Translations under genes and position numbers: made by a program
Shown: positions 33,641 to 43,917 of the stretch, in pieces
Position numbering within the stretch: position 1 is the first letter of the stretch
Layout: each line of letters begins with the position of its first letter
Assembly: GCF_021532315.1 (NCBI RefSeq)
Contig: NZ_JAKGAO010000004.1
Span: 186,001-250,000, forward strand
Source of the DNA: Paenibacillus tarimensis
GTDB lineage: Bacteria > Bacillota > Bacilli > Paenibacillales > Paenibacillaceae
Reading direction: 5' to 3'
Length of the DNA: 64,000 nucleotides
Notes under the pieces: generated by a model
Told to the model about the DNA's origin: nothing
The model's database searches: none
Seen by the model: only the letters and a program-made list of their open reading frames with translations

Positions 33641-35605
33641 ATGAAATCGTTGAAATGGTTATTGGTATTATCGCTGCTTATTATTTCGGTACAACTCTCT
33701 TCAGCAGAACCAGCTGCTGCACGCAGTGGCGGGAGTATCCTGCAGATGAAGAAAAATAGTGACGTGCTCTTCTTTAACGGCAATGAAATGAAAGCTGCCC
33801 AGCCGGTCACTATTATTGAGGGCTCGGCATACCTGCCGCTGCGCGGCATCGCGGCCCCTTTTGGCTACACGTTATCATACGATAAGAAGACAAGGGAATC
33901 GGTGGCGAAGGGCGGATCGAAGGAAATCCGTTTCAAGGCAGGAAGTTCGGTCATTAAGATTAACGGCGCCAGTGTGCAGGGTCCTGGACCTGCATATAAC
34001 CAGAAGGGATTCCTCATGGTTCCGATTCGCATGTGGTCCAACCTCACTGGCAGCACAATCACGGCCAAGAGCGGGAATATCACAATTACCTGGAGTACGG
34101 TTCCCGTTGCAACCTTCAAGGTGAGCCCGGACATCATCTACGCAGGTCAAACGAAGGTAACTTTCGAGGACTTGTCATCCAGCAATGGTCCTTACAAGAT
34201 TATAGACGAACGCTGGGAAGGCCGGCAGGAATACTACGAGTCGGCGGGCTCTTATGTTATCACCAGATGGGTAATGGACGAGAACGGGACATGGAGTGAG
34301 CCTTACAGTGTTACGATTACCGTTCGTACACCGAATCAGCCGCCGGTAGCGGATTTTGCAACAGAGAAGCCAACCTACAGAATTGGTGAGCAGGTAACCT
34401 ATATAGACCGGAGCTATGACGATGAGAACGCAATCACCCGCAGAGAGTGGACGGGTAACGAGCCGGTGTTCTTCGAGCCAGGTGAGAAGCGCGTCACACT
34501 GGAGGTTGAGGATCAGCACGGGATGGTTAACGTTGTGACCAAGCTCGTGACAGTCACGGAGGAAGTATTGTACACCCGTGAAGAATATAACCAGCTGTAT
34601 ACGCCGGCTGGTGCCAAGTACGAGATCAACGGTGCTAAAGTGCTGGACTATGAGATAGTAAAACACAGCTTCCACAACGAACCGTCGCAAATGGTGCGCA
34701 GTAACAGTCCCGAGCAGTGGCTCACGACTGGCATTGCCTATCAGGATGATTTGACTGGCAAGACAAGATTCATGTTCCACAACCGGAACAGCACAGGTTA
34801 CAATGTCAAGATGTATCTGCTTGCGACGAACATTAACGGCACGGTGGCCCAGGTGGGTACCGGACCAATCGGCATCGGCGGTCCGACAACCTATGTGTCG
34901 ACAGCCGGCCGCCAATCTGTCACACGCTATCTGCAGGCCTTGAACGAAAATGCCCCTTATACGTATGAGTCCTTGCGGCCGGGCGAGACGAAGATAGTAG
35001 CATCCGATTTGGCCAAGGCGCCTATCAAGGATACTCAAGTCTTTTCAGCACATGTCGACATGATGTCGGACCAGCCGATCCGCTATCAGATTGTAGTGGT
35101 GCGGGAGAACGAGGATCCGGTTACAGCAGTAAAATCAATGCAGCTCATGTCGCGAGATGAGCACCATGTACGTGGAACCTTCTATAATGCGGAACGGGTA
35201 ATTGATGGCGCAGAGGTCGACGGATTAGGCAGGAAGCCTCAGCGTATCGTGCTTGGTGATAAGAAAGTTGATACCTACCTTGACGGCATCGATAACACTA
35301 CTGGAGGACTGGAGTGGAATACGGGTAACTTTGGCGTCCTTTATAAGATGAAGCTCACCAATGTTGCTCCACGGACTCTAATTGGGATTAATGCTCGAGG
35401 CGGCCACTATGCAGGCGCATTCTCCGTAAACGGGAAAGTGGTAGGAGCGCCGCAGACAGGCATCTTGAATAACAACGGGGAAACCGTCGTGCTGCACCGC
35501 ACAGGTAATGTCCCTGAAACGGTTGAGATTATGTTCGTATTGGCCTCCGGAAGCAATTTGCCAATCAATATGCTGTTTACCCCGCTGCCGGATATCCGGT
35601 GGTAG
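33641..35605 (+). CDS. Secreted copper-amine-oxidase-N-domain/PKD-like protein
   Basis: 654 residues. A signal peptide (about 1-28, cut near AAARS), then a copper amine oxidase N-terminal-like domain (about 38-150, with LPLRGIAAPFGYTLSYD and LMVPIRMWSNLTG), which in Paenibacillaceae is a common cell-surface stalk and carries no oxidase activity. One or two PKD/Ig-like beta domains follow (about 155-310; AGQTKVTFEDLSSS, QPPVADFATEKP). The remaining 340 residues are beta-rich and not recognised, with no obvious catalytic motif. ATG start with AAGGAGACG about 7 bases upstream. Probably an exported surface or matrix protein. Confidence 0.75.
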   Translation: MKSLKWLLVLSLLIISVQLSSAEPAAARSGGSILQMKKNSDVLFFNGNEMKAAQPVTIIEGSAYLPLRGIAAPFGYTLSYDKKTRESVAKGGSKEIRFKAGSSVIKINGASVQGPGPAYNQKGFLMVPIRMWSNLTGSTITAKSGNITITWSTVPVATFKVSPDIIYAGQTKVTFEDLSSSNGPYKIIDERWEGRQEYYESAGSYVITRWVMDENGTWSEPYSVTITVRTPNQPPVADFATEKPTYRIGEQVTYIDRSYDDENAITRREWTGNEPVFFEPGEKRVTLEVEDQHGMVNVVTKLVTVTEEVLYTREEYNQLYTPAGAKYEINGAKVLDYEIVKHSFHNEPSQMVRSNSPEQWLTTGIAYQDDLTGKTRFMFHNRNSTGYNVKMYLLATNINGTVAQVGTGPIGIGGPTTYVSTAGRQSVTRYLQALNENAPYTYESLRPGETKIVASDLAKAPIKDTQVFSAHVDMMSDQPIRYQIVVVRENEDPVTAVKSMQLMSRDEHHVRGTFYNAERVIDGAEVDGLGRKPQRIVLGDKKVDTYLDGIDNTTGGLEWNTGNFGVLYKMKLTNVAPRTLIGINARGGHYAGAFSVNGKVVGAPQTGILNNNGETVVLHRTGNVPETVEIMFVLASGSNLPINMLFTPLPDIRW

Positions 35606-35630
35606 ACATCTGATTACAGGACTCATTTCA

Positions 35631-35662
35631 CCCCTGATTCCGACTGTGGAATCAGGGGTTTT
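35631..35662 (+). terminator. Terminator before zur
   Basis: Perfect 11-bp stem CCCCTGATTCC/GGAATCAGGGG (35631-35641, 35648-35658), then TTTT. Confidence 0.85.
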
Positions 35663-35688
35663 ATCTTTTGCGCAGCGGTCTTAAAGAA

Positions 35689-35717
35689 TTGACGGGACGA
35701 GCTTTTTGCGGCATGAT
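35689..35717 (+). promoter_or_regulatory. Candidate sigma-A promoter of zur
   Basis: TTGACG at 35689-35694, 17 bases, CATGAT at 35712-35717; the -10 box is weak. Confidence 0.4.
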
Positions 35718-35748
35718 GATATCATTATAGCGCCGGAGGTAAGATGAG

Positions 35749-36192
35749 ATGCAGACTGATGAAATCATCCGGTTGATGTCCGAGGCGGGGCTGCGTATCA
35801 CTGATCAGCGCAGGACGCTGGCGAAGCTGTTTGCAGATGCACCGGGATATTTATCGCCCAAGGATGTATACGACCACATGGGTCATTATTATACAGGATT
35901 AAGCTTTGATACAGTCTACCGGAACCTCAGGGTCCTGGATGAGCTGGGGGTGCTGGAGCAGGTTATGTTTGAAGAAGGTGTAAAGTTCAAGGTGCACTGC
36001 CGCGAAGCCCACCATCATCATCACTTGATCTGCCTGAGCTGCGGGAAGACTTACCCGATCACCCTATGCCCGATGGAAATGACGCAGGTTCCAGAGGAAT
36101 TCAAGGTCGTGAAGCATAAATTTGAAGTGTTCGGCTACTGTAAAGACTGCTCGGCAGAAGCAGAAACGGCGGCGGCCGGCTCAGACAGCTAG
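35749..36192 (+). CDS. zur: Fur-family transcriptional repressor Zur
   Basis: Zinc-sensing repressor, 147 residues. A winged helix (about 1-80; GLRITDQRRTLAKLF, LSFDTVYRNLRVL) is followed by the dimerisation and metal domain. Structural zinc cysteines CLSC and CKDC are present, with a HHHHH run before the first pair as in Bacillus Zur. LSFDTVYRNL and the CPMEM segment fit Zur better than Fur or PerR. The zinc importer operon with a Zur box lies 3 kb downstream. The ATG is preceded by CCGGAGG. yidD follows by 18 bases. Confidence 0.9.
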   Translation: MQTDEIIRLMSEAGLRITDQRRTLAKLFADAPGYLSPKDVYDHMGHYYTGLSFDTVYRNLRVLDELGVLEQVMFEEGVKFKVHCREAHHHHHLICLSCGKTYPITLCPMEMTQVPEEFKVVKHKFEVFGYCKDCSAEAETAAAGSDS

Positions 36193-36210
36193 GGAGGTGT
36201 CTTTTCCAGG

Positions 36211-36438
36211 ATGCGCAAAGTGCTGCAAGGTCCGGTCCGTTTTTACCGCTCATTCATATCGCCATTGAAGCCGCCGACCTGCCGTTTCTATCCGACCTGC
36301 TCCGCTTATGCGCTGGAGGCGCTGGAGACACACGGAGCGCTGCGGGGGAGCTGGCTGTCCATCAAGCGGATTTGCCGCTGTCATCCGTTCCATCCGGGGG
36401 GAATCGATCCCGTTCCTCCGAAGGCTTCTAAACCTTGA
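36211..36438 (+). CDS. yidD: Membrane protein insertion efficiency factor YidD
   Basis: 75-residue basic protein that associates with the membrane and helps YidC-type insertion. The family signature [15 protein letters not shown] is complete, and RFYRSFISP and RCHPFHPGG are conserved. It usually sits by rnpA and yidC; here it is downstream of zur, possibly in the same transcript, and its stop overlaps the promoter of the metG leader. The ATG follows AGGGAGGTG at about 12 bases. Confidence 0.93.
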   Translation: MRKVLQGPVRFYRSFISPLKPPTCRFYPTCSAYALEALETHGALRGSWLSIKRICRCHPFHPGGIDPVPPKASKP

Positions 36439-36463
36439 CAATACGGGATCAATTAGGTACGAT
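36435..36463 (+). promoter_or_regulatory. Sigma-A promoter of the T-box-metG transcript
   Basis: TTGACA at 36435-36440, 17 bases, TACGAT at 36458-36463; the -35 box overlaps the yidD stop codon. Confidence 0.7.
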
Positions 36464-36469
36464 TCTGTC

Positions 36470-36770
36470 AGGATAATTGTTGAATAACCAGTAGACCAAT
36501 GAACGGATGAGTACACGGTGATTGCCCTTTTCAGAGAGCCGGATAAGCTGTGAACCGGTAAGGAGCGGCTGTGGAAGATGGTCCCGGAGGTATTCCGGCT
36601 GAGCTATGTCCCAAGTAAGGGCGGCAAAGCGGAACGTCAGGCCGCGTTACAGGTCCTTGCCGCTGTTGGGCGGCATGAATGAAGCTTCCCCGCGCCCTAT
36701 GCGCCTGGAAGGAATTTGGGTGGTACCACGTGAGCCAAGCTCTCGTCCCATACGGGCGGGGGCTTTTTTG
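36470..36770 (+). ncRNA. T-box riboswitch (methionine) upstream of metG
   Basis: This fills the 381-base gap before metG. Stem I shows the loop-E AGTA (36510-36513), the distal AGAGAG...CTGTGAA element (36533-36554), and the 3' side GAAG-ATG-G, which places the specifier ATG (Met) at 36578-36580. The T-box sequence GGGTGGTACCACG ends at 36730. The terminator AGCTCTCGTCC/GGGCGGGGGCT (36738-36748, 36754-36764) with six T follows. Uncharged tRNA-Met should stabilise the antiterminator and turn metG on. Confidence 0.93.
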
Positions 36771-36795
36771 TGCTTCATCGGGTTTTTGAACCTGA

Positions 36796-38811
<2,016 letters not shown>

Positions 38812-38821
38812 CGAGGTTATA

Positions 38822-38857
38822 AGCAGTCCCGTCTCATAAACACGGGGCTGCTTTTTT
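38822..38857 (+). terminator. Terminator after metG
   Basis: AGCAGTCCCGT/ACGGGGCTGCT stem (38822-38832, 38842-38852; one G-U) followed by T-run. Confidence 0.85.
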
Positions 38858-38919
38858 ATGCAGCTTTAATGACTAATTCGGCCAGCACAGCTCATGACAG
38901 GGTTATAATCGGATAGGCA

Positions 38920-38948
38920 TTGACAGCTATTCCACCCGGCTATATAAT
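38920..38948 (+). promoter_or_regulatory. Sigma-A promoter of znuACB
   Basis: TTGACA at 38920-38925, 17 bases, TATAAT at 38943-38948: an exact consensus promoter. Confidence 0.85.
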
Positions 38949-38959
38949 CATAAACGTAA

Positions 38960-38974
38960 TTGTAACGATTACGA
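38960..38974 (+). promoter_or_regulatory. Zur box of the znu operon
   Basis: TTGTAACGATTACGA matches the Bacillus Zur operator TCGTAATNATTACGA at 12 of 14 defined positions. It starts 11 bases after the -10 box, so bound Zur would cover the transcription start. Confidence 0.8.
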
Positions 38975-39008
38975 AGAAGAGATTATACGCGAAGCGGGGA
39001 TTAAACGA

Positions 39009-40169
39009 ATGAATCTATTTTTACGAGTAAAGGGCAAGCGTGAGTGGAAAGCTGCAAAGAACCGGTTGATCCGTACAGGGGGGCTGCTGCTGCTGGCTTC
39101 GATACTGCTGTTGACAGCTGCTTGCTCTGGCGGCAACAAGGCTTCAAATGACGATCCTGATAAATTGAACATTGTCACAAGCTTTTATCCCTTATATTTT
39201 CTTGCAAGTGAAATCGGCGGCGACCGGGTCGATGTCATGAATCTTATTCCTGCTGGTATAGAGCCTCACGATTGGACGCCGAAGAGCCAGGATTTGACGA
39301 AAGCGTCAAACGCCGCGCTGTTCATCTATAATGGAGCCGGGCTTGAAGGCTGGGTAGATGATTTTCTGCAGGGACTGGGTAACAATCACAAGGTGGCAAC
39401 ACTGGAGGCAAGCAAGGGAATAGCTCTGATTGGCGGTAATCCGGAAGAGGGTCATGACCACGAGGAAGAGCATGCGCAAGAGGCTGAGAGTGAAGCGGAG
39501 CACGGCCATGAGGAAGAGCATGCACATGAGACGGGGAGTGAAGCGGAGCACGGCCACGAGGAAGAGCATGAGGCTGAGGGTGAAGCGGAACAAGGCCATG
39601 AGGAAGAGCATGCCGCCGAGGCGGAAGCAGGCCATAACCACTCGCTGGATAAAGATCCGCATACCTGGGTCAGCCCGAAGTCGGCCGTTAAGATGGCAGA
39701 GAATATTAAGGACAGCCTGGTGAAGATCGACTCGGCCAACGCGTCCGAATACGAGGCAAACTTTGAGGATTTAATCGGTCGCCTGAAGGAGCTTGACCAG
39801 AAGTTCACAGAGGAGCTGTCAGGGCTGCCAAAGAAAGATATTGTCGTATCCCACCAGGCATTTGGTTATCTGTGCAGAGACTACGGCCTGAACCAGATTG
39901 CCATCATGGGCCTGTCACCGGATGCTGAGCCGAAGGCACAGGATATAATCCGTATCGCAAACTATGTGAAAGAGAACGATATTCAGTATATCTTCTTCGA
40001 AGAAATGGTTTCATCGACACTGGCAGATACGTTAGCGAACGAAGCGAAGGTGGATACGCTAGTTCTGAACCCAATTGAAGGCTTAACGCCTGAGCAGGAG
40101 GCCAAAGGGGACAATTACTTCACGCTGATGGAGACAAACTTGCAAAATTTAAAGAAGGCATTACAATAA
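39009..40169 (+). CDS. znuA: Zinc ABC transporter substrate-binding lipoprotein ZnuA
   Basis: High-affinity zinc receptor of the cluster A-I family, 386 residues. A long basic N-terminus precedes the signal helix and the lipobox TAAC (about residue 38). The PHDW-type metal motif (EPHDWTPKSQD), the histidine-rich flexible loop (about 145-212), DPHTWVSP, SHQAFGYL and the later FFEEMVS are in the order expected for ZnuA/AdcA. The loop holds repeated EAEHGHEEEH units, about 42-48 bases long at DNA level. The ATG is behind a GCGGGGA element. First gene of znuA-znuC-znuB. Confidence 0.93.
   Translation: MNLFLRVKGKREWKAAKNRLIRTGGLLLLASILLLTAACSGGNKASNDDPDKLNIVTSFYPLYFLASEIGGDRVDVMNLIPAGIEPHDWTPKSQDLTKASNAALFIYNGAGLEGWVDDFLQGLGNNHKVATLEASKGIALIGGNPEEGHDHEEEHAQEAESEAEHGHEEEHAHETGSEAEHGHEEEHEAEGEAEQGHEEEHAAEAEAGHNHSLDKDPHTWVSPKSAVKMAENIKDSLVKIDSANASEYEANFEDLIGRLKELDQKFTEELSGLPKKDIVVSHQAFGYLCRDYGLNQIAIMGLSPDAEPKAQDIIRIANYVKENDIQYIFFEEMVSSTLADTLANEAKVDTLVLNPIEGLTPEQEAKGDNYFTLMETNLQNLKKALQ
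39443..39644 (+). repeat. Degenerate tandem repeat coding the ZnuA histidine loop
   Basis: Three to four imperfect units of about 42-48 bases, each with GCGGAGCACGGCCA-like and GAGGAAGAGCATG segments, encode histidine- and glutamate-rich units. Copy number may vary between strains. Confidence 0.7.
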
Positions 40170-40185
40170 TATAGACTACGCAAGT

Positions 40186-40216
40186 CTGCCAGGCGCCTGC
40201 TTAAGGCCCCTGGCAG
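40186..40216 (+). promoter_or_regulatory. Intergenic hairpin between znuA and znuC
   Basis: CTGCCAGG and CCTGGCAG (40186-40193, 40209-40216) with an inner GCC/GGC pair. There is no T-run; it may stabilise the znuA message or lower read-through so the receptor is made in excess. Confidence 0.5.
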
Positions 40217-40242
40217 CTTCTATTGAAGGAGGGTGGACGGTA

Positions 40243-41046
40243 ATGAAGGATGAGGTCAGGATCAGTCCTTCGGCTGGCTGTCACCAGGAAATTATAACGC
40301 TGGAGGATGTATCATTCGGTTACGATCATAACCGGGTTATACAAGGGCTTAACCTGTCTGTCAGAGAGCGGGATTTTGTCGGGTTGATCGGCTCCAATGG
40401 TGCGGGCAAGACGACTCTGCTAAAGATGATTGTAGGGCTGCTCAAGCCAAAGTCGGGGACGGTGTCTCTGTTCGGCAAACCGGTTAACGGCTTTGACCAC
40501 TGGGAGAAGATTGGCTATGTGCCGCAAAAAAATTCCTTCAATCCACTTTTTCCTGCTACAGTTCGCGAGGTTGTCTTGTCCGGTCTGTACAGCAGGCGCA
40601 AGCTGTTCCGGCGGATCAGCAGAACAGATCAGATCAAATGCGACGATGCCCTGCAGGCCATGCGGATTGAGGATCTGGCCGGCAAACGGATCGGTATGCT
40701 GTCAGGCGGGCAGCAGCAGCGGGTTTTTCTCGCTAGAGCGCTTATCAATAACCCGGCACTGCTAATATTGGATGAGCCGACGGTTGGCATAGATGCTGAA
40801 ACGCAGGAAAACTTCTTCCATATGATTCAGCACATGCACAAGCATCATAATATTACATTCTTAATGGTTTCCCACGAAATGGAACGGATGCGTGCTTACT
40901 TAGGCGACCATCCGGTTCAAGAGAGCGGGAAATTAAAGTTTTATGTACGTCATTCTCATGATGTGGAAAACTGTGTGGAATCCGATTTGACACACAGCCT
41001 CAAGGGGCTCCGTCATACCATGGAACAGCAGCTTGCGCATTCATAA
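40243..41046 (+). CDS. znuC: Zinc ABC transporter ATP-binding protein ZnuC
   Basis: ATPase of the zinc importer, 267 residues. Walker A GSNGAGKTT, Q-loop VPQKNSF, signature LSGGQQQR, Walker B LLILDEPTVGID and H-loop VSHEME are intact. ATG with GAAGGAGGG about 9 bases upstream. Lies 73 bases after znuA with a hairpin between. Confidence 0.94.
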   Translation: MKDEVRISPSAGCHQEIITLEDVSFGYDHNRVIQGLNLSVRERDFVGLIGSNGAGKTTLLKMIVGLLKPKSGTVSLFGKPVNGFDHWEKIGYVPQKNSFNPLFPATVREVVLSGLYSRRKLFRRISRTDQIKCDDALQAMRIEDLAGKRIGMLSGGQQQRVFLARALINNPALLILDEPTVGIDAETQENFFHMIQHMHKHHNITFLMVSHEMERMRAYLGDHPVQESGKLKFYVRHSHDVENCVESDLTHSLKGLRHTMEQQLAHS

Positions 41047-41118
41047 TATACTCACCCGAGGACAGCAGCTTCCGACTAACAGAGTCTGCGTCCGGTTAGG
41101 AAGGAAGGCATTATTCCA

Positions 41119-41922
41119 TTGGAACTGTTAACAAGTGAATTTTTTCAGCGCGCGCTGCTCGGCGGTGTGCTGATTGGGATAACGGCACCGTTAATGGGCC
41201 TTTTTCTCGTTTTAAGGCGGCTAGCCATGATTGGCGATACGCTGGCTCATGTATCAATAGCCGGTGTAGCGTTAGGCTTTCTGGTCGGCGCATACCCGCT
41301 TGGGGTAGGATTATTATTTGCATTAGCGGCTTCTTTCGCGATTGAAAAGCTGCGCAAGGCTTACAAAACGTACGCAGAGCTGTCTATTGCCATCATCATG
41401 TCAGGCGGTGTTGCACTGGCTTCCTTGCTGTTCTCTCTTGGAAGAGGATTTAGTGTCAATATAGACAGCTACTTATTTGGCAGTATTTATACACTGAACG
41501 ATACAGACCTGTTGGTAATCGGGGCAGTAACACTGGTAGTGATCGGAGCCATCGTAATGCAGTTCAAGGAGATGTTCCTCATGACCTTTGACGAGGATGC
41601 GGCGGCTGTTAACGGCCTTCCGACGCGATATTTTAATCTGATGATCAGCGTGCTTACAGCTCTCGTGATTAGTGTATCGATTAAAATTGTCGGGGCCTTG
41701 CTGATATCCGCGCTGCTCACTATCCCGACAGCCTGCAGCCTGATTGTGGCCCGCAGCTTCAAACAGTCTGTTGTGCTGGTCGTACTGGTGGCTGAATCGG
41801 CTGTTATTGCCGGTCTCATGATGGCGGGGTTTTGGAACCTGGCTCCGGGCGCGACAATAGTACTGCTCCTCATCGCCATTATGCTGGTGCTGATGATCGG
41901 GAAAGCCGCAGTGAAGAGATAA
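41119..41922 (+). CDS. znuB: Zinc ABC transporter permease ZnuB
   Basis: Integral membrane protein of the ABC-3 family, 267 residues with about eight hydrophobic helices. LRRLAMIGDTLAHVSIAGVALG is the conserved region near the N-terminus. The TTG start has AAGGAAGG 10 bases upstream. It completes the zinc import operon that starts at znuA. Confidence 0.93.
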   Translation: MELLTSEFFQRALLGGVLIGITAPLMGLFLVLRRLAMIGDTLAHVSIAGVALGFLVGAYPLGVGLLFALAASFAIEKLRKAYKTYAELSIAIIMSGGVALASLLFSLGRGFSVNIDSYLFGSIYTLNDTDLLVIGAVTLVVIGAIVMQFKEMFLMTFDEDAAAVNGLPTRYFNLMISVLTALVISVSIKIVGALLISALLTIPTACSLIVARSFKQSVVLVVLVAESAVIAGLMMAGFWNLAPGATIVLLLIAIMLVLMIGKAAVKR

Positions 41923-41937
41923 AAAGGGAGGTAAACG

Positions 41938-42651
41938 ATGACTGATGTTAATATATGGCTGGCGTTTGGCGCAGGCTTTGCTTCTTTTGTCTCACCATGC
42001 TGCCTGCCGCTTTACCCATCCTATCTGTCGTATATTACCGGCATATCTGTCAGCGAGCTCAAGGATGAGAACAAGCCGAAGCAAGTCAGGCTCCGTACGA
42101 TGTCTCACACGCTGTTCTTCATCCTGGGCTTCTCGCTGCTGTTTTATACGCTGGGTTACGGGGTTAACGCCTTCGCAGACTTTTTCAGTGACTACCAGGA
42201 ACTGATCCGGCGTTTGTCCGCTATTCTGATCATGCTGATGGGACTGTTTTTGCTTGGCGTTTTTCAACCGCAGCTCCTGATGAAGGAGTTAAAGCTTGAC
42301 CTTCGGACAGGTAAAACGGGATACATAAGTTCTTTTATATTTGGAATTGGTTTCTCGGCCGGCTGGTCGCCCTGTATTGGACCCATCCTTGCTGCTATTC
42401 TTGGCCTGCAGGCCACCTCGCCAGGCTCATGGTTTTCCATGACAACTGCATACGCATTGGGCTTTGCCATACCTTTCTTTATCCTGGCCTTCTTCTTAGG
42501 CTCTGCCCGGGCTATACTGAAGTATTCTAACCGGATCATGAAGGTAGGCGGAGTGGTGATGATCGTCATGGGGATTCTGCTGTTTACCGATCAGATGACA
42601 AGAATCACCGTTTGGCTGAACGGAATCACCCCAGAATGGCTTAAGTTTTGA
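41938..42651 (+). CDS. ccdA: Thiol-disulfide membrane transporter CcdA
   Basis: Carries reducing equivalents across the membrane for cytochrome c maturation and, in Bacillus, for spore cortex synthesis with StoA. The 237 residues form six helices. The two redox cysteines lie in SPCCLPLYPSY near the N-terminus (one more Cys than usual) and in GWSPCIGPILA in the second half. The ATG is preceded by AAAGGGAGGT. It lies 15 bases after znuB and is probably on the same transcript. It converges with splB with only 7 bases between. Confidence 0.92.
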   Translation: MTDVNIWLAFGAGFASFVSPCCLPLYPSYLSYITGISVSELKDENKPKQVRLRTMSHTLFFILGFSLLFYTLGYGVNAFADFFSDYQELIRRLSAILIMLMGLFLLGVFQPQLLMKELKLDLRTGKTGYISSFIFGIGFSAGWSPCIGPILAAILGLQATSPGSWFSMTTAYALGFAIPFFILAFFLGSARAILKYSNRIMKVGGVVMIVMGILLFTDQMTRITVWLNGITPEWLKF

Positions 42652-42658
42652 GAATATT

Positions 42659-43720
42659 CTAGGTAAAATAGTCGATATTCGCATCGGGAAAATGTTCAAA
42701 TATGCGCTCTGAGATATACATGCGGAGCGCATACGCTTGTTCATCGGGATAGACATACTTCCCTTGTCCCCATCGCCCCCATTTGTATTTCCGCTTCTCG
42801 ATATCCATCTCCAGCTTAGTCTTCGGATACCGCTTTTCAATGACGGACTTCGCCGTTTTGGTAAACCGGTGCTGTATGAGCTCAAAGGTCAGTCCGCCAG
42901 ATGCTTCTCTGGGCAGAGCCTTTGCCAGCGAGTCCAGCAGTTCGCCATATCCTTCTTCCCAGTTGTCATGCCAGATAATCGGAGCAATAATAAAGCCTAA
43001 CGGGTAGCCGGCCCCCGCGACCTTCGCTGCTGCTTCTATACGCTGTTCAAAGCTGGAGGTTGCAGGCTCGAAATTCTTGATGACATATTTACTGTTGACG
43101 CTGAACCGGATCCGGGTGTTGCCGTTATGCGTAAGCCCCAGAAGCGAGTCTACATGGTGAAATTTGGTAACAAAACGTAGCCGGCCCAACGGCTGCTCAG
43201 CCATAAATTCAATCAGCTCAGCGAGACTGCCGGTGATTGGTTCAAGTCCTACGGGATCTGATGTACATGCGGCTTCGAACCGGGTGATCTCGGGAGCCCG
43301 TTCCTCGATATACCCCTTGGCTGCTTCCATGATATCGTCCGTATTTACGTATACGCGGATATACGGCTTGGCACCGAGAGTTGTCTGCAGGTAGCAGTAG
43401 TGGCAGTGTCCCATACAGCCTGTTGCGATTGGAATGGCGTACTCGGCCGATGGCTTGGAGGTATCGAACTTCAGGGTTTTGCGAATACCGACAACCAGCG
43501 TCCTTTTGGCAATTTTGTATTGTTCAAGCTCTGACTCGCCAGGCAGGTTGGTAATCCGGTTATGGGAGGTCGTCATACGATACGGAATACCGGTTTCCTT
43601 GACCCAGTCAAATATTCGCTGTCCTTTGGGGTAATCAAGGGCATTAGGTTCAAAATAAACGAGCTCCGGCACAAAGGATCCCTTCGTGCGGGCAGGGCGT
43701 TCCATGGTTGTTGTGCTCAT
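42659..43720 (-). CDS. splB: Spore photoproduct lyase SplB
   Basis: Radical-SAM enzyme that reverses the spore photoproduct in DNA during germination, 353 residues. The cluster motif is CMGHCHYC followed by YLQTTLG, as in Bacillus SplB. ATG 43720 has GGAGG 8 bases upstream on the minus strand; the in-frame GTG at 43729 touches that site. SplA, its usual partner, is absent. A sigma-G promoter is expected upstream, but I could not find a convincing one. Confidence 0.95.
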   Translation of the reverse strand: MSTTTMERPARTKGSFVPELVYFEPNALDYPKGQRIFDWVKETGIPYRMTTSHNRITNLPGESELEQYKIAKRTLVVGIRKTLKFDTSKPSAEYAIPIATGCMGHCHYCYLQTTLGAKPYIRVYVNTDDIMEAAKGYIEERAPEITRFEAACTSDPVGLEPITGSLAELIEFMAEQPLGRLRFVTKFHHVDSLLGLTHNGNTRIRFSVNSKYVIKNFEPATSSFEQRIEAAAKVAGAGYPLGFIIAPIIWHDNWEEGYGELLDSLAKALPREASGGLTFELIQHRFTKTAKSVIEKRYPKTKLEMDIEKRKYKWGRWGQGKYVYPDEQAYALRMYISERIFEHFPDANIDYFT

Positions 43721-43917
43721 TGGCGGCACCTCCGGGTGGTGTGAATTTGTGAGTGGTCCAGCTTATTCGATAAAGGTTAGTCTATGGAATCAGACGCCTG
43801 TTCATCACAGGTAAGATCATGCTCGTCTGAGTTAATGGTGGCGATTCAGGACAGGGTATGGTACAATGAATACTTGTTCAACGAGAGCCGTATCGGTTAA
43901 TCAAGGGGGATCTTTCA

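Noticed and set aside
34175-35038. 287-codon minus-strand frame inside the secreted stalk protein gene
   Set aside because: Cys-, Arg- and His-rich translation with no domain; a shadow of the + strand gene, which has a signal peptide and good ribosome site.
35749-36192. Fur or PerR instead of Zur
   Set aside because: The sequence follows Bacillus Zur more closely (LSFDTVYRNL, HHHHH run, CPMEM) and a zinc importer with a Zur box is nearby.
39443-39644. Repeat array that could suggest a CRISPR
   Set aside because: Units are directly adjacent, in frame and code a His/Glu loop in ZnuA; there are no unique spacers and no cas genes.
43721-43917. Sigma-G promoter for splB and a promoter for mntR in their shared upstream region
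   Set aside because: I looked for GHATR-18-CATNHTA on the minus strand and for -35/-10 pairs on the + strand; only weak partial matches (TACAAT at 43862) were found.
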